From: Glandiceps talaboti
Taxonomy: Eukaryota; Hemichordata; Enteropneusta; Spengelidae
Assembly (NCBI RefSeq): GCF_964340395.1
Contig: NC_135551.1
Span: forward strand, 690,001 to 754,000
DNA: 64,000 bases
Direction of reading: 5' to 3'
Part shown: positions 10,901 through 21,269 of the stretch, one piece after another
Layout of the letters: every line of letters starts with the position of its first letter
Position numbering within the stretch: the stretch's first letter is position 1
Notes under the pieces: generated by a model
What the model saw: only the letters and a program-made list of their open reading frames with translations
Database searches by the model: none
Told to the model about the DNA's origin: nothing
Translations under genes and position numbers: made by a program

Positions 10901-11079
10901 GTGCCCGGGGAAAATCGCGGAAGGGTCATACTATTAAAACTAAATAAATATACAGTATGAATACTTAGAAGGGCATTGCCTCAAAATTGTATAATTTCAA
11001 GAAAATAAAACTGACATTTTGCGCCCGACAATTGCCCTTGTCGTCACCCATGTCAACCAGCGCTAAGTAAATAGACACC
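7956..11079. repeat. Satellite-bearing block present only in the left arm
   Basis: This 3.1-kb block stands where the right arm has about 600 bp of E-family sequence (23,303-23,905). The first kilobase (to about 8,960) is unassigned DNA with repeated GCCCGGGA motifs near 7,983-8,225 and a run of about 16 C at 8,936-8,952. The rest is a tandem array of about 208-bp units listed separately. No coding frame of note. The replacement-like junctions suggest recombination or insertion with deletion rather than simple transposition. Confidence 0.75.
8990..11066. repeat. 208-bp tandem satellite with 831-bp higher-order period
   Basis: Marker strings such as CATATATCGAGTGCCCGGGG and CCGTCACCCATA recur every 206-209 bp (near 9,184, 9,382, 9,590, 9,799, 10,007, 10,213, 10,420, 10,630, 10,838 and 11,044). 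Individual unit variants recur at 831 bp, exactly four units: the CGATAACAACCGACGCT variant at about 10,007 and 10,838, and the CCCATGTCAACCAGCGC variant at about 10,213 and 11,044. The block around 9,592-9,786 repeats identically at 10,423-10,617. So a four-unit higher-order repeat has been duplicated, with older diverged units at the 9.0-9.4 kb end. Confidence 0.9.
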
Positions 11080-11118
11080 TACACATAGCAAGGATCAGCA
11101 TTTGGATAAACATTTTTT

Positions 11119-11188
11119 TAGCACAACTGAACTGAGGTTCAGTAGTGCTATAGGGATCACCTGACGTCTGTCTGTCTGTCTGTGTGGA

Positions 11189-11248
<60 letters not shown>

Positions 11249-12400
11249 CAACTTAAAGTCAAAAACCGCTGAATCGATTGCCATGATATTTGGTTGGTCC
11301 ATTACCTTGGGTGTCCAGTTGGGAAATTGTTCAAATCAAAATGATCTTACCACCGGTTTGTGATTTGGGTCAAAAATGTGAATTTTGGGTCAAAAAACTT
11401 AAAATCAAAAACTGCTGGGCAGATTGGGCTGAAATTTGGTTGAAACATTCTTCAGGGAATTTTTCTTGATATGATGGTCCCATCAGTGATATGCAAATTA
11501 GGGCTAAATATGTGTCTTTTGGGTCAAAAATCTATAATTCCAAAACCCCTGAGCAGATTGGGCTGAAATTTAATGGGAATGCATCAAGGGATGTATGGAC
11601 GCAGATTAGGTGTAAAAATGTTCATTTTTGGTCTAAAACTTATCTCAAAAAGTACTTGGTCAATGAATCTGAAACTTGGTGAGATGTTTCTGAAACTGAT
11701 TTCTGCAGATTTTCGTCAAAACATTTTGACAAAATTGGCCCTAGCAACCATGACCGCCCCTAGCAACAACCAAATGGCAGTATATTTTGGTTAAATAACA
11801 ACATCTTCTGGTAGGCAAGTGAGTAAACATTTGAGAAACGTATGCAAATATCCCTAGCAACCATGACCACGCCCATAGTAACAGCCAAACAGTCGTGTAT
11901 TTCACAAAGATAACAGGGATTAATGGACAACTGAATAAACATTCAAAAAATGTATGTAAATTTGCCTAGCAACAAGACCACGCCCATAACAACAACCAAA
12001 TAATAACATATATTGCGAAGATAACAATGGGGATTAATAGACAATTGAATATTCAAAAAATATATGTAAAATTGCCTAGCAACAAGACCACACCCATAAC
12101 AACAGTTAAATGATCATGTATATTGCAAAGATAATATCAGGATTCATACACAGGTGAACAAAAACATTCAAAAATGTATGCAAATATATCTAGCAACATG
12201 ACCACACCCATAGCAACAGCCAAATGATCACGTATATCGCAAAGATAGTAACATGGTTGGAAAATGGATTCAGCAAATGAACATCTATTATTAGCATGGA
12301 CTAGCATATGGATAAACATTTTTAAAAACTGTACAGTTGTGCTACAGTGCCATTGGCGTTATTTTTTAAATGTACAGTTGTGCTACATCATTCGCACTAT
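11119..12400 (-). mobile_element. E-family repeat, near-complete, left arm (copy E1)
   Basis: On the minus strand the order is: 5' end AGTGCGAATGATGTAGCACA (12,400 downwards), a second GTAGCACAACTGTACAG block, four or five diverged units of about 115 bp containing GCTGTTGCTATGGGTGTGGTC, an about 500-bp region of related shorter repeats (GCCCAATCTGCTCAG), a (CA)n then (CAGA)n microsatellite, and the terminal hairpin TAGCACTACTGAAC...GTTCAGTTGTGCTA at 11,119-11,150. No coding frame. Structure resembles Helitron/Helentron-associated non-autonomous elements (tandem core, microsatellite, 3' hairpin, subterminal inverted repeats), but no enzyme source is in the window. Confidence 0.8.
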
Positions 12401-12411
12401 TTTATTTCAAT

Positions 12412-13110
12412 AAGGATTATTATTATTATTTATTATTATTTATTTATTGGTCCTCAAGGATATGTAGTATACAACTCACAAAAGTCCAAGTGACACAACT
12501 ACACAAATACAAATACACTTTGTACACAAATACAACTTAGCAATGATTTAACAATCTGACGGCTGATGGGACAAAACTCTTGCTGTAATGAACTTTGGAG
12601 CATTTAAGACACCGGTAACTTTGGCCAGATGGGAGAATATCAAAATATGCATAAAGTGGATGTTTGTCGTCAACAGCAATCACACGTGCCTTGCGCAGTA
12701 TTGTACAATCAGTAAGATCAACGAGAGCAGGAGTAGGCAGGCCCACAATTTTAGCAGCAGTGAAAGAAACTTTCAGAAGTTTATTTCGATTGACAACAGA
12801 GAGCAGAGGGAAATAACATATGTTACAATAAGTTAAAAGAGGTTCAATAATGCTACGATAGAGCAGCAGAAGCAGTTTAGCATCTATGTTGAAAGAACGC
12901 AACCTGCGAAGCACGTGTAAACGCTGTTGGCATTTCTTTTGGACAGCTGTAGTATGATGTGTAAATGAGAGTTTATTGTCAAGGTTCAAACCAAGATATT
13001 TGTAAGACCACCTGTTCAACAGGCTCACCATTAATCACAATGGGGCTATCAGGCACTGCATTTCGACGAAAGTCAATGGTCATTATCACATGGTATTGTT
13101 ACGTTGTGAG
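12412..13110 (-). pseudogene. Rex1-like LINE 3' end, left arm
   Basis: The minus-strand frame 12,537-13,031 encodes the end of a Rex1/CR1-like polyprotein: YKYLGLNLDNKLSF, then CQQRLHVLRRLRSFNI, then LLYRSIIEPLLTY, and the diagnostic terminal block KSFVPSAVRLLN. Upstream, DFRRNAVPDSP and INGEPVEQV continue the protein in another frame, so one base has been gained or lost just before YKYLG. The catalytic RT core is absent (5' truncation). The 3' UTR ends in an AATAAATAATAATA-type tail at 12,412-12,450. The right-arm copy has the same frameshift, so the damage predates the inverted duplication. Confidence 0.85.
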
Positions 13111-13467
13111 TGTAACATCATTATTATGATTCTGGATTCAAGGGTTCCATGCTATGCCTAGTAACCCAAACTAGCTTTTTTGAATATTTTGGTAACCAAA
13201 ATATTGTTATATTATCATTTGAATATCATAAGATATGTGAATACTGTGTAACAGCTGCAAATTACCAGTACTAGACATAATTCAACATTTTGTTAGTAAT
13301 TGATATACAAAACAGAAATATCCACGCAAACCAATTACCTTACTGTCACTTTAAAGGAAAGGTCCAATCAAATGACATTGTAATTTCTATTGATATAATA
13401 AATGTGTTACAAGTGATTTATGCCATTTTTTAAAACTCAATTATCTTTGGTATAGCTTAAAAATCGT

Positions 13468-13507
13468 AAGGGTATGGGAGGTATTAAAAGGGGAATGTCT
13501 GTCTGTG

Positions 13508-13551
<44 letters not shown>

Positions 13552-16489
13552 CGTGTGTGTGTCTGTGTCATCATTTTCTAAAAATCGGCTGGCTCAATTG
13601 TAATGAACTTTGGAATATATAATCTTTAGGGTAATAGCTAGACCTGATTAGGTTTTGAGCCAGATCTGTTAATGTTTAATTACAGAAATTTGCATATTAA
13701 TGAAATCAACTAATTACGCAATATCTTAAGACTGCATATTTCAATTTCAATATAAGTTAGTATATTCGTTAAACATAACAACATACATTTGTCCTATAAA
13801 ATTCACTGATGTACCTTACAGCGTTAATGAATAATTTGCATAATTAATTATTTTTGGTAATTAGAATATATCTTAAGAATGCATACTTCAAATTCAACAT
13901 AATTAGTCCCCGCCAGACTTATGGATTGGGTGCTGTCTGTCCGTGTGTCCGTCCGTCCGTCTGTCCGTCTGCAGCTGTGTCTTGGAGATGCCTGGACCAA
14001 TTTTTTTCAAACTTGGTACAGGGGCAACATACTATGGCATACATATGCACGTCAATTTGTTTTATGATACGACCCAATATGGCCGCCAAGCAGCCATTTT
14101 GTTTGCGAATTTTCCCTGTCCAAGGCCATAACTCAGACATGCTTGAATAGATCTCATTCAAAGTTGGCATTAGCACAGTGTTCTATGACATACACGTGCA
14201 TATCCATCTTTGTCGTGATATAATCCGATATGGCTGCCTGACAGCCATTTTGTTTGCAAATTTTCCATGTCCAAAGCCATAACTCAGACATGCTTGAATA
14301 GATCTCATTCAAAGTTGGCATTAGCACAGTGTTCTATGACATACACGTGCATATCCATCTTTGTCGTGATATAATCCGATATGGCTGCCTGGCAGCCATT
14401 TTGTTTACAAATTTTACCTGTCCAAAGCCATAACTCAGACATACTTGAACAGATCTCATTCAAAGTTGGTATTAGGACAGTGTTTTATGACATACATGTG
14501 CATATTCATTGTTGTCATGATACGATCCAATATGGCTGCCTGGCAGCCATTTTGTTTGGGAATTTTCCATGTCCAAAGCCATAACTCAGACATGCTTGAA
14601 CAGATCTCATGCAAAGTTGGCATTAGCACAGTGTTCTATAACATACACGTGCATATTCATTTTCGTCATGATACAATCCGATATGGCTGTCTGGCAGCCA
14701 TTTTGTTTGCGAATTTTCCATGTCCAAAGCCATAACTCAGACATGCTCGAACAGATCTCATTCAAAGTTGGCATTAGCACAGTGTTCTATGACATGCACG
14801 TGCATATCCATTTTCGTCATGATAGAATCCGATATGGCTGCCTGGCAGCCATTTTGTTGGCGCAGTTTTCATGTCCAAAGCTATAACTCAGACATGCTTG
14901 AACAGATCTTATTCAAAGTTGGCATTAGGTCAGTGTTCTATGACATACATGTGCATATTCATTGTTGTTGTGATACGATCCAATATGGCTACCTGGCAGC
15001 CATTTTGTTTGCGAATTTTCCATGCCCAAAGCCATAACCCAGACATGCTTGTACAGATTTCATTCAAAGTTGGAATTAGCACAGTGTTCTATGACATACA
15101 TGTGCATATCCATCTTTGTCATGATACAATCCGATATGACTGCCTGGCAGCCATTTTGTTTACAAATTTTCCCTGTCCAAAGCCATAACTCAGACATGCT
15201 TGAACAGATCTCATTCAAAGTTGGTATTAGGACAGTGTTTTATGACATACATGTGCATATTCATTGTTGTCATGATATGATTCAATATGGCTGCCTGGCA
15301 GCCATTTTGTTTGCGAATTTTCCACGTCCAAAGCCATAACTCAGACATGCTTGAACAGATCTCATGCAAAGTTGGTATTAGCACAATGTTCTATGACATA
15401 CATGTGCATATCCATTTTCGCCATGATACAATCCGATATGGCTGCCTGGCAGCCATTTTGTTGGCACATTTTTCATGTCCAAAGCCTTATTTCAGACATG
15501 CTTGAACAGAGTAGTGATATCAAAGCAACCATATGAGGCCAAACAACATTAACCAGATTTGAAAATGACAACATAAACTGCCAATTCCTTAAAACCCAAT
15601 CATAGCGGGGACTATGTCATTTTCAATGACTTGTTTAGTAAATACATTAACCATAAGAAAACACATATGTCCTGTCAAGTTTGTTGATGTACCTTACAGT
15701 GTTAATGAATAATTTGCATAATTAATGATTTGTGGTAATTAGGCTATATCTTAAGAATACAGACTTCAATTTCAATATAATTCAGTACACACGTTAACCA
15801 TAACAATCGCACATGTCCTGTAAAGCTTGTTGATGTACCTTTCAGTGTTATTGCATAATTTACATAATTAACTATTTTTGGTAATTAGGCTATATCTTAA
15901 GACTGCATACTTCAATTTCAATACAATTCAGTACATATACATTAACCATAACAAATTGTGTATGTCCTATAAAGTTAGTTGATGTACCTTACAGTGTTAA
16001 TGAATAATTTGCATAATTAATGATTTTCGGTAATTAGGCTATATTTTAAGACTGCATACTTCAATTTCAATACAATTTAGTACATTGTTAACCATAACAA
16101 AGCGGATATGTCCTATAAATGTTTTGATATAGTTCAGTTTTAATGAAAAATTTGCATTATTAATGCTTTTAGGTAACTAGGTTGTATCTTAGAAATGTAA
16201 GCTTCAAATTTCGTATACTATGATACATATACCAACCATAATAATACGCACCTTTCCTATGAAGTTTGTTGCTACAACTATTACCTTTAATGAGTATTTT
16301 GAATAATGAATGATAGTCAGTAATTAAGCAGTATCATGCACTCTTCAAATTCCTTATAATTTGGCACGTACATTAACCTAAGAAAGCACGCTTGTCCAAA
16401 AACAAAGCCTGTTACCATAGTTTTTTAGTTTAATGAGTTATTTGCATAATTAGTGATTCCATTACGGGAGGCATTCAGTTTAAATCTGG
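13468..16489 (-). mobile_element. F-family repeat, complete, with nested A repeat (left arm and spacer)
   Basis: Minus-strand order: 5' terminus CCAGATTTAAACTGAATGCC near 16,489; a core of diverged units of about 147 bp (each with ATTATGCAAATTATTCATTA and GGTACATCAAC); a conserved block with GAGCCAGCCGATTTTTAGAA; an (ACAG)n microsatellite at 13,500-13,570; and the end ACATTCCCCTTTTAATACC near 13,470. An A-family repeat is inserted in the core at 13,903-15,633. The palindrome's inner boundary (about 16,036) falls inside this element, so its 5' 450 bp lies in the spacer. No coding frame. Confidence 0.78.
13903..15633 (-). mobile_element. A-family repeat with 151-bp tandem core, left arm
   Basis: Minus-strand order: 5' end CAAGTCATTGAAAATGAC (a GTCATT/AATGAC hairpin) with TAGTCCCCGC close by; a core of about nine 151-bp units (CATAACTCAGACATGCTTGA, GGCTGCCTGGCAGCCATTTTG); an (ACGG)n/(ACAG)n microsatellite at about 13,938-13,975; and the 3' end GCGGGGACTAA at 13,903. 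TAGTCCCCGC at the 5' end is inverted as GCGGGGACTA at the 3' end. Because 151 is not a multiple of three, overlapping open frames of about 105 codons appear at each unit; these are not genes. Confidence 0.83.
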
Positions 16490-16851
16490 TTAGCTTCTGA
16501 AATAACAAGGTCATGTATGCCGCCATTTTGGCCTTAAATTCAGCGCCCGCCAGTGTTCACTTTGAGAAATTGTGACGTCATGTCATCCTATCACTGAGGG
16601 AAAAGTATTCCATGTATAAAGGCCGTAACTGTTACCAGTAATTTATCAATTTACCCGAGTTCCCCACGGGTGTGGCCATGGCCAAAGTGAAATGACAGAA
16701 AACAAAATGCTTTGTAATTGGTATTTTAACTTTATAAAGAAGACACGTTAGGGGCATAAACTATCTTCAGTATGATTGTAATTTTTTTTTTGAAAACAAT
16801 GAATAGTCCGATTGTATGCTTTGCTTTCTTTGGTACTGAGAGTCGGTTGTT
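16490..16851. other. Unassigned spacer DNA between two F repeats
   Basis: About 360 bp between F1 and F2. No coding frame or RNA recognised. It includes GCCGCCATTTTGG and GTGACGTCATG (an isolated CRE-like TGACGTCA at about 16,574), whose meaning is unknown. Confidence 0.4.
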
Positions 16852-16909
16852 ACCTCCCATAAGGGTACGGGAGGTATTAAAAGGGGAATGTCTGTCTGTC
16901 TGTGTGTCC

Positions 16910-16940
<31 letters not shown>

Positions 16941-17736
16941 CATGTGTGTCTGTGTCATCATTTTCTAAAAATCGGCTGGCTCAATTGTAATGAAATTTGG
17001 AATATATAATCTTTAGGGTAATGGATAGACCTGATTAGGTTTTGAGCCAGATCAATTAATGTTTAATTAGAGGAATTTGCATATTAATGAAATCAACCAA
17101 TTAAGCAATATCTTAAGACTGCATACTTCAATTTCAATATAATTTAGTATATTTGTTAAACATAACAACATATACAAACATAACAACATAACAGTTTAAC
17201 AGTTTATACGCCCTATAAAGTTTGTTGATGTACCATTACAGTGTTAATAACTAATTTGCATGATTAATGATTTTCGGTAATTAGGATATATCATAAGAAT
17301 GCATACTTGAATTTCAATATCATTTAGTACATACGTTAACCATAACAAAGCGGATATGTCCTATAAAATTTGTTGATATAAGCTTAGTTTTAATGAACAA
17401 TTTGCATAATTAATTTTAGGTAACTAGGTTGTATCTTAAAAAGCCAAGATTCAAATTTCGTATAATATGGTACATATATCAACCATAATAATACGCACCT
17501 GTCCTATGAAGTTTGTTGCTACAACTTTTACCTTTAATGGGTATTTTGAATAATGAACGTTATTCAGTAATTAAGCAGTATCATGCACTCTTCAAATTTC
17601 GTATAATTTGGCACATGTACCTAAGAAAGCACACTTGTCCAAAAACAAAGCCTGTTACCATAGGTTTTGTTTTTGTTTAATGGGTTATTTGCATAATTAG
17701 TGATTCCCTTACTGGAGGCATTCAGTTTAAATCTGG
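16852..17736 (-). mobile_element. F-family repeat, short complete copy (F2)
   Basis: One end is the hairpin ACCTCCC...GGGAGGT (16,852-16,875), followed by TATTAAAAGGGGAATG and a (CTGT)n run to about 16,942. The other end is the F terminus (minus strand CCAGATTTAAACTGAATGCC) at 17,736. CCTCCCATAAGGG at one end and CCTCCAGTAAGGG near the other form subterminal inverted repeats. The core has fewer 147-bp-type units than F1. No coding capacity. Confidence 0.75.
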
Positions 17737-18125
17737 TTTTAAATGTCCGACCGTGTGTGTTAGCAACTGAGATTGAACACACCGGCCTTTATACACCCTT
17801 TATATACCTGTTACACATGTTTGCATATATTGACCCATCACGCGTAAGCACCTGTGGCAACTGCACTTGACAAATCTATTCACATACCGAACATATAGCA
17901 ATTATCTGCTAATCTTTGAAAGTTTACGCAGATAATTATTCAATCTATTCTAAATTTCAAAGCATTCGAATTCAAACATACAATGAAAACAAGAACTCGC
18001 AAATTGCGTTTGCATTGGTATCTGTCCCCACGAAGTCCTTAAGCTAGTCATCGCAACGTTTGTTTTTAAATCTTATAAACCGAGACATTCAGTGATATTT
18101 AATTTCTTTGGCAAAGAGTCAAATG
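17737..18125. other. Unassigned spacer DNA
   Basis: No gene or repeat recognised in these 390 bp, which separate F2 from the tyrosine-recombinase remnant and its (TA)n tract (18,135-18,168). Confidence 0.4.
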
Positions 18126-18134
18126 TCATATATT

Positions 18135-18169
<35 letters not shown>

Positions 18170-18766
18170 CCTTAGATGAAGCACTTTTCCAGCCTCTGTG
18201 TCTAGTAATACATCTGTCATCTGCATTGCTATTAGCTGCTTCTGTGGCGCCGCCCGCTCTAAAGCTATATATGCGTTTCGAACTTCTTAACGTCCTTAAC
18301 AAATGGTTTGATACCTTGAAGCATAATTTCTCTGGCAGTAGTATAAGAAATGTCCAAGTATAAATGTGGTACATGCCCTGTTTTCGTTTACTTCAATTGA
18401 TGAATCAAAGGGTTACTAGAACTTGGGGGATCACCCAACTTAGCAATAAATCTCCGCGTCATTGCAACGGGGCAAGTTATATTGGTGGAACTTGCAATAT
18501 TAATTGTTTGGCCTTCTTAATGGTCATTCTTGCGTTTATAGACTTGAATTTCCATGTGCGTATCCTTAAATGTAAAATCTCTAATAGTGACGTGCTCCGT
18601 CGATTCGCATGAAACCTACATACGAAATAAAACACATACAAAGAGGCCTTAAATCTGCTAAGCTAGCCTGCTGACCGCCTTTGGAAGCTAATGCAGTTAA
18701 AGTATCTAATTCAACTGGTTGCTTAGGAGTGCTGGGTTTCGATAGGAACCTTTTGCTTTTGCTATT
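18126..18766 (-). pseudogene. Decayed tyrosine recombinase (XerD/DIRS/Crypton-like)
   Basis: Minus-strand fragments follow the order of a tyrosine-recombinase catalytic domain. SLADLRPLCMCFISYVGFMR contains the first catalytic Arg context (family: 'aGFlRfdE'). MEIQVYKRKNDH and then NITCPVAM correspond to the 'i.kSKtDqyreG....tCPv' segment. YTTAREIM precedes the second box, SFRAGGATEAANSNADDR, then RHRGWKSASSK (family: 'HSlRaGGAT.aAn.g..dr...rHGRW.S.sAK'). The His of the H-x-x-R box sits in another frame: CAT and AGCTTTAGA are separated by four extra A/T bases. Two stops and at least two frameshifts are present, and the end with the nucleophilic Tyr runs into (TA)n. The N-terminal side is cut at 18,767 by the palindrome junction. 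Confidence 0.68.
18135..18168. repeat. (TA)n microsatellite at the recombinase 3' end
   Basis: About 16 TA repeats directly follow, on the minus strand, the codons for SASSK of the decayed tyrosine recombinase, at the place where the nucleophile Tyr would be encoded. Confidence 0.9.
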
Positions 18767-20918
18767 ACCGAAAATCACTAATTATGCAAATTATTCATTA
18801 ACACTGTAAGGTACATCAACTAACTTTATAGGACATACACAATTTGGTATGGTTAATGTATGTACTGAATTGTATTGAAATTGAAGTATGCACTCGTAAG
18901 ATATAGCCTAATTACAAAGAATCATTAATTATGCAAATTATTTATTAAAACTGAAAGGTACATCAACAAGCTTTACAGGACATGTGCGATTGTTATGGTT
19001 AATGTGTGTACTGAATTATATTGAAATTGAAGTCTGTATTCTTAAGATATAGCCTAATTACCGCAAATCATTAATTATGCAAATTATTCATTAACACTGT
19101 AAGGTACATCAACAAACTTGATAGGACATGTGTTTCCTTATGGTTAACGTATTTACTAAACAAGTCATTGAAAATGACATAGTCCCCGCTATGATTGGGT
19201 TTTAAGGAACTGGCAGTTTATGTTGTCATTTTCAAACCTGGTTTATGTTGTTTGGCCTCATATGGTTGTTTTTGATATCACTACTATGTATGTCATAGAA
19301 CATTGTGCTAATACCAACTTTGCATGAGATCTGTTCAAGCATGTCTGAGTTATGGCTTTGGACATGGAAAATTCGCAAACAAAATGGCTGCCAGGCAGCC
19401 ATATTGGATCGTATCATGACAACAATGAATATGCACATGTATGTCATAAAACACTGTCCTAATACCAACTTTGAATGAGATCTGTTCAAGCATGTCTGAG
19501 TTATGGCTTTGGACAGGGAAAATTTGTATATAAAATGGCTGCCAGGCAGCCATATCGGATTGTATCACGACAATGATAGATATGCACATGTATGTCATAG
19601 AACACTGTCCTAATACCAACTTTGAATGAAATCTGTTCAAGCATGTCTGAGCTATGGCTTTGGACATGGAAAATTCGCAAACAAAATGGCTGCCAGGTAG
19701 CCATATTGGATCGTATAACGACAACAATGAATATGTACATGTATGTCATAGAACACTGTCCTAATGCCAACTTTGAATAAGATCTGTTCAAGCATGTCTG
19801 AGTTATGGCTTTGGACATGAAAACTGTGCCAACAAAATGGCTGCCAGGCAGCCATATCGGATTGTATCATGACGAAAATGGATATGCACGTGCATGTCAT
19901 AGAACACTGTGCAAATGCCAACTTTGAATGAGATCTGTTCAAGCATGTCTGAGTTATGGCTTTGGACATGGAGAATTCGCAAACAAAATGGCTGCCAGGC
20001 AGCCATATTGGATCGTATCATGACAACAATGAATATGCACATGTATGTCATAAAACACTGTCCTAATGCCAACTTTGAATGAGATCTGTTTAAGCATGTC
20101 TGAGTTATGGCTTTGGACATGGAAAATTCACAAACAAAATGGCTGGCAGGCAGCCATATCAGATTGTATCATGACGAAAATGGATATGCACGTGTATGTC
20201 ATAGAACACTGTGCTGATACCAATTTTGAATGAGATCTGTTCAAGCATGTCTGAGTTATGGCTTTGGACAGTGAAAATTCGCAAACAAAAAGGCTGCTTG
20301 GCGGCCATATTGGATCGTATCATAAAACAAATTGACGTGCATATGTATACTATAGTATGTTGCCCCTGTACCAAGTTTGAAAAAAATCGGTCCAGGCATC
20401 TCCAAGAAACGGCTGCGGACAGACAGACAGACGGACGGACGGACGGATGCACGGACAGACAGCACCCAATCCCCATTCGGACTTCGTTCGGCGGGGACTA
20501 ATTATGTTGAATTTGAAGTATGCATTCTTAAGATATAGCCTAATTACCAAAAATAATATTAATTATGCAAATTATTCATTAACGCTGTAAGGTACATCAG
20601 TGAATTTTATAGGACAAATGTATGTTGTTATGTTTAACGAATATACTAACTTATATTGAAATTGAAATATGCAGTCTTAAGATATTGCGTAATTGGTTGA
20701 TTTCATTAATATGCAAATTTCTCTAATTAAACATTAACAGATCTGGCTCAAAACCTAATCAGGTGTAGCCATTACCCTAAAGATTATATATTCCAAAGTT
20801 CATTACAATTGAGCCAGCCGATTTTTAGAAAATGATGACACAGACACACACACGGACAGACAGACAGACAGACAGACACACAGACAGACATTCCCCTTTT
20901 AATACCTCCCATACCCTT
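18767..20918 (+). mobile_element. F-family repeat with nested A repeat, right arm, truncated 5' end
   Basis: Mirror of F1. It starts abruptly in the 147-bp-type core at 18,767 (no F terminus), carries the nested A repeat at 19,161-20,501, then the conserved GAGCCAGCCGATTTTTAGAA block, an (ACAG)n microsatellite at about 20,838-20,888 and the end AATACCTCCCATACCCTTA at 20,918. The missing 5' end marks the palindrome junction. Confidence 0.78.
19161..20501 (+). mobile_element. A-family repeat with 151-bp tandem core, right arm
   Basis: Starts CAAGTCATTGAAAATGAC with TAGTCCCCGC, then about six 151-bp units, a (ACGG)n/(ACAG)n run at 20,419-20,462, and ends with an ATTCGGACTTCGTTCGG hairpin and GCGGGGACTAA. 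Flanks TTTACTAAA and TTATGTTGAATTTGAAG join into an uninterrupted F-core unit (compare GTACTGAATTGTATTGAAA nearby), so the insertion was clean, without target duplication, next to a T. Copy number differs from the left arm (about nine units), so the array changed after duplication. Confidence 0.85.
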
Positions 20919-21269
20919 ACGATTTTTAAGCTATACCAAAGATAATTGAGGTTTAAAAATGGTATAAATCACTTGTAACACATTTATTATATCAATAGAA
21001 ATTACAATGTCATTTGATTGGACCTTTCCTTTAAAGTGACAGTAAGGTAATTGGTTTGCGTGGATATTTCTGTTTTGTATATCAATTACTAACAAAATGT
21101 TGAATTATGTCTAGTACTGGTAATTTGCAGCTGTTACACAGTATTCACATATCTTATGATATTCAAATGATAATATAACAATATTTTGGTTACCAAAATA
21201 TTCAAAAAAGCTAGTTTGGGTTACTAGGCATAGCATGGAACCCTTGAATCCAGAATCATAATAATGATG

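Larger units (their letters stand above)
2911..16036. repeat. Left arm of a 24-kb imperfect palindrome
   Basis: The reverse complement of this block matches 18,767-26,855 in the same order. Outer junction: the text before ATACGATTTTAGAAGAG at 2,911 has no counterpart beyond 26,855. Inner junction: homology ends near 16,036, inside repeat F. Matching landmarks include the CR1-like LINE tails (6.2 and 25.7 kb), E-family hairpins (11.1 and 23.2 kb), the Rex1-like frames (12,537-13,031 and 21,349-21,843, identical 164-residue translations) and the nested A repeats. This arm is longer because it has two extra blocks: the Penelope-like element (4,016-6,153) and the satellite block (about 7,956-11,079). 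Whether the structure is genomic or a head-to-head misjoin of haplotypes cannot be decided here. Confidence 0.93.

Noticed and set aside
14381-15536. Series of overlapping 105-codon frames, also at 19,232-20,476 and 53,701-54,256
   Set aside because: Readings of the 151-bp tandem core of A repeats; 151 is not a multiple of three, so each unit yields shifted frames that end at the same point of the next units.
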